Made by a program: the position numbers and the translations under genes. The notes beneath the pieces were generated by a model. The model searched no databases. It had not been told where the DNA came from and saw nothing but the letters and a program-made list of their open reading frames with translations. Shown here in pieces: positions 5,368 to 6,351 of a stretch of DNA of 6,351 bases. Source of the DNA: an uncultured Lachnospiraceae bacterium (GTDB taxonomy: Bacteria > Bacillota_A > Clostridia > Lachnospirales > Lachnospiraceae). The stretch is from NCBI GenBank assembly GCA_910587905.1, contig CAJUOF010000029.1, positions 1-6,351 on the forward strand, read 5' to 3'. Position 1 is the stretch's first letter; each line of letters opens with the position of its first letter.

Positions 5368-6351
5368 AAAAGCCTCCAATCCTTTCATGGTGATTCGCCA
5401 TCCGGTACACGGCCTCGATCTCCGGCTCCCGCATCACCACCAAGTTTCCGATGGTGCGCTTTCCCAGGAAGGTGCATTTGTGGGCGAGGGTCTTGATCTC
5501 CTCCTCGCTCACGGGCCTTCCGATCAGCTCCGGGATGGAGACCGGCATTCCGATCGACCGGAAAAATTCCTCCGTTTTCTCGATGGCACAGCGGGCGTCC
5601 CCATCGTCGTCCCCCGTCCGGATCCCCCAGACGTCCCTTGCGTACTTGGTGAAGCGGTCCATCCCTTCCCCCATGGCGTATCTGGCCCAGCTTCCCCACA
5701 CGGCCGCCAGTCCCGCTCCGTGGGCCACGCCGTAGGCGGTGCTCAGCTCATGCTCGATCTGGTGGGAGGCCCAGTCGCCCGGAAGTCCCAGCCCGGTCAG
5801 CTCACAGTGCGAAACCGTTCCCGCCCACATGATTTCCGAGCGGGCCTGATAGTCGGAGGGATTCTCGAGGGCAATGGGGGCGTTTTTGAGAATGGTCCGT
5901 ATCACGGCCTCCGCAATCAGGTCCGTCAGCTCATTGCCGCTTCCCCTCGAAAAGAACCTCTCCAGGGTGTGCATCAGGATGTCCACGCACCCGGAGGCAG
6001 TCTGGTAAGGCGGCAGCGTGTAGGTCAGCTCCGGGTTTAAGATGGAGAATACGGGGCGAAGAATCGGAAAGTTCAATCCCTTCTTCACCTGGCCGTCCTC
6101 CTTGGTGATCACCGTGGCCCGGCTGGCCTCGCTGCCGGTGGCCGGCAAAGTCAGGATCGTCGCCACCGGCAGGATCTTCTCCGGCTCCCTGACATGATCA
6201 AAGAAATCCCACACCTCCCCCGTATCGGGGATCCCCAGGGCGATGGCCTTCGCCGTGTCGATCGCCGAGCCTCCGCCCACCGCCAGGACGAAGTCCACCC
6301 GCTCCCTCCGGCCAAGCTCTATCCCCCTGTGGACCAGGGAGAGCTTCGGGT
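5354..6351 (-). CDS. Iron-dependent alcohol dehydrogenase, butanol dehydrogenase/YqhD type (5' end off window)
   Basis: The open frame runs from the right edge to TAA at 5354, showing 331 residues; about 55-60 N-terminal residues are missing. The visible part begins PKLSLVHRGIELG, typical of the BdhA/YqhD group of aldehyde reductases, which usually reduce short aldehydes with NADPH. Visible-residue numbering gives the nucleotide motif GGGSAIDTAKAIA at 25-37 and PATGSEAS at 69-76. The expected metal ligands are Asp123 and His127 (VDILMHTLE), His196 (DWASHQIEHELS) and His210 (VAHGAGLA). The spacing of 14 between the last two matches YqhD. A GTG at 6298 is in frame but cannot be the true start, since conserved family sequence continues upstream of it. 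The 3' end contains the ribosome binding site and start of the IlvD-like gene, so the two are likely translated together. Confidence 0.92.
   Translation of the reverse strand, partial: PKLSLVHRGIELGRRERVDFVLAVGGGSAIDTAKAIALGIPDTGEVWDFFDHVREPEKILPVATILTLPATGSEASRATVITKEDGQVKKGLNFPILRPVFSILNPELTYTLPPYQTASGCVDILMHTLERFFSRGSGNELTDLIAEAVIRTILKNAPIALENPSDYQARSEIMWAGTVSHCELTGLGLPGDWASHQIEHELSTAYGVAHGAGLAAVWGSWARYAMGEGMDRFTKYARDVWGIRTGDDDGDARCAIEKTEEFFRSIGMPVSIPELIGRPVSEEEIKTLAHKCTFLGKRTIGNLVVMREPEIEAVYRMANHHERIGGFYVRE
5373..5377 (-). promoter_or_regulatory. Ribosome binding site of the IlvD-like gene, inside the upstream gene
   Basis: GGAGG on the minus strand lies 5 bases before the ATG at 5367 and within the last codons of the dehydrogenase that ends at 5354. 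It supports the 5367 start over 5388 and suggests translational coupling. Confidence 0.75.

Overview
This GC-rich window (roughly 60% GC by eye) carries five genes, all read from the minus strand. Both edges cut into a gene. Strong GGAGG-type ribosome binding sites, a 14-base gene overlap and the enzyme content suggest an anaerobic Gram-positive bacterium of the Clostridia type. That assignment rests on overall impression, not on a marker gene. The first 33 bases are not biological: they match the Illumina TruSeq read 1 adapter/primer sequence, so natural DNA starts at about base 34 and this is the raw end of an assembled contig.

In transcription order (right to left): an iron-dependent alcohol dehydrogenase of the butanol dehydrogenase/YqhD type, N-terminus off the right edge (5354-6351); an IlvD/Edd-family dehydratase overlapping it by 14 bases (3703-5367); a 317-base gap filled by two inverted copies of a palindromic repeat (3408-3684); a second iron-dependent alcohol dehydrogenase of a different subgroup (2183-3376); an 81-base gap; a glycerol-kinase-like FGGY kinase (587-2101); a 220-base gap with a third copy of the repeat (420-574); and the start of a class V PLP aminotransferase (34-366), cut by the adapter.

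The genes look like one catabolic operon for a small hydroxylated or amino compound: transamination, dehydration, aldehyde/alcohol interconversion and phosphorylation of a polyol-like substrate. The pathway cannot be named. Two enzymes carry changes at expected substrate- or metal-binding positions. The kinase has Gly86 where glycerol kinases have the glycerol-binding Arg. The IlvD-like protein has Gly78 and Asn121 where the family has an acidic metal ligand and the carbamylated Lys. Both may act on substrates other than those their names imply.

The most unusual feature is the repeat family: three copies of a 127-155 base imperfect palindrome, found only in gaps of this operon. Helices in different copies differ by paired, compensating base changes, which points to a structure maintained as RNA or as a DNA hairpin. 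I do not recognise it as a named element.
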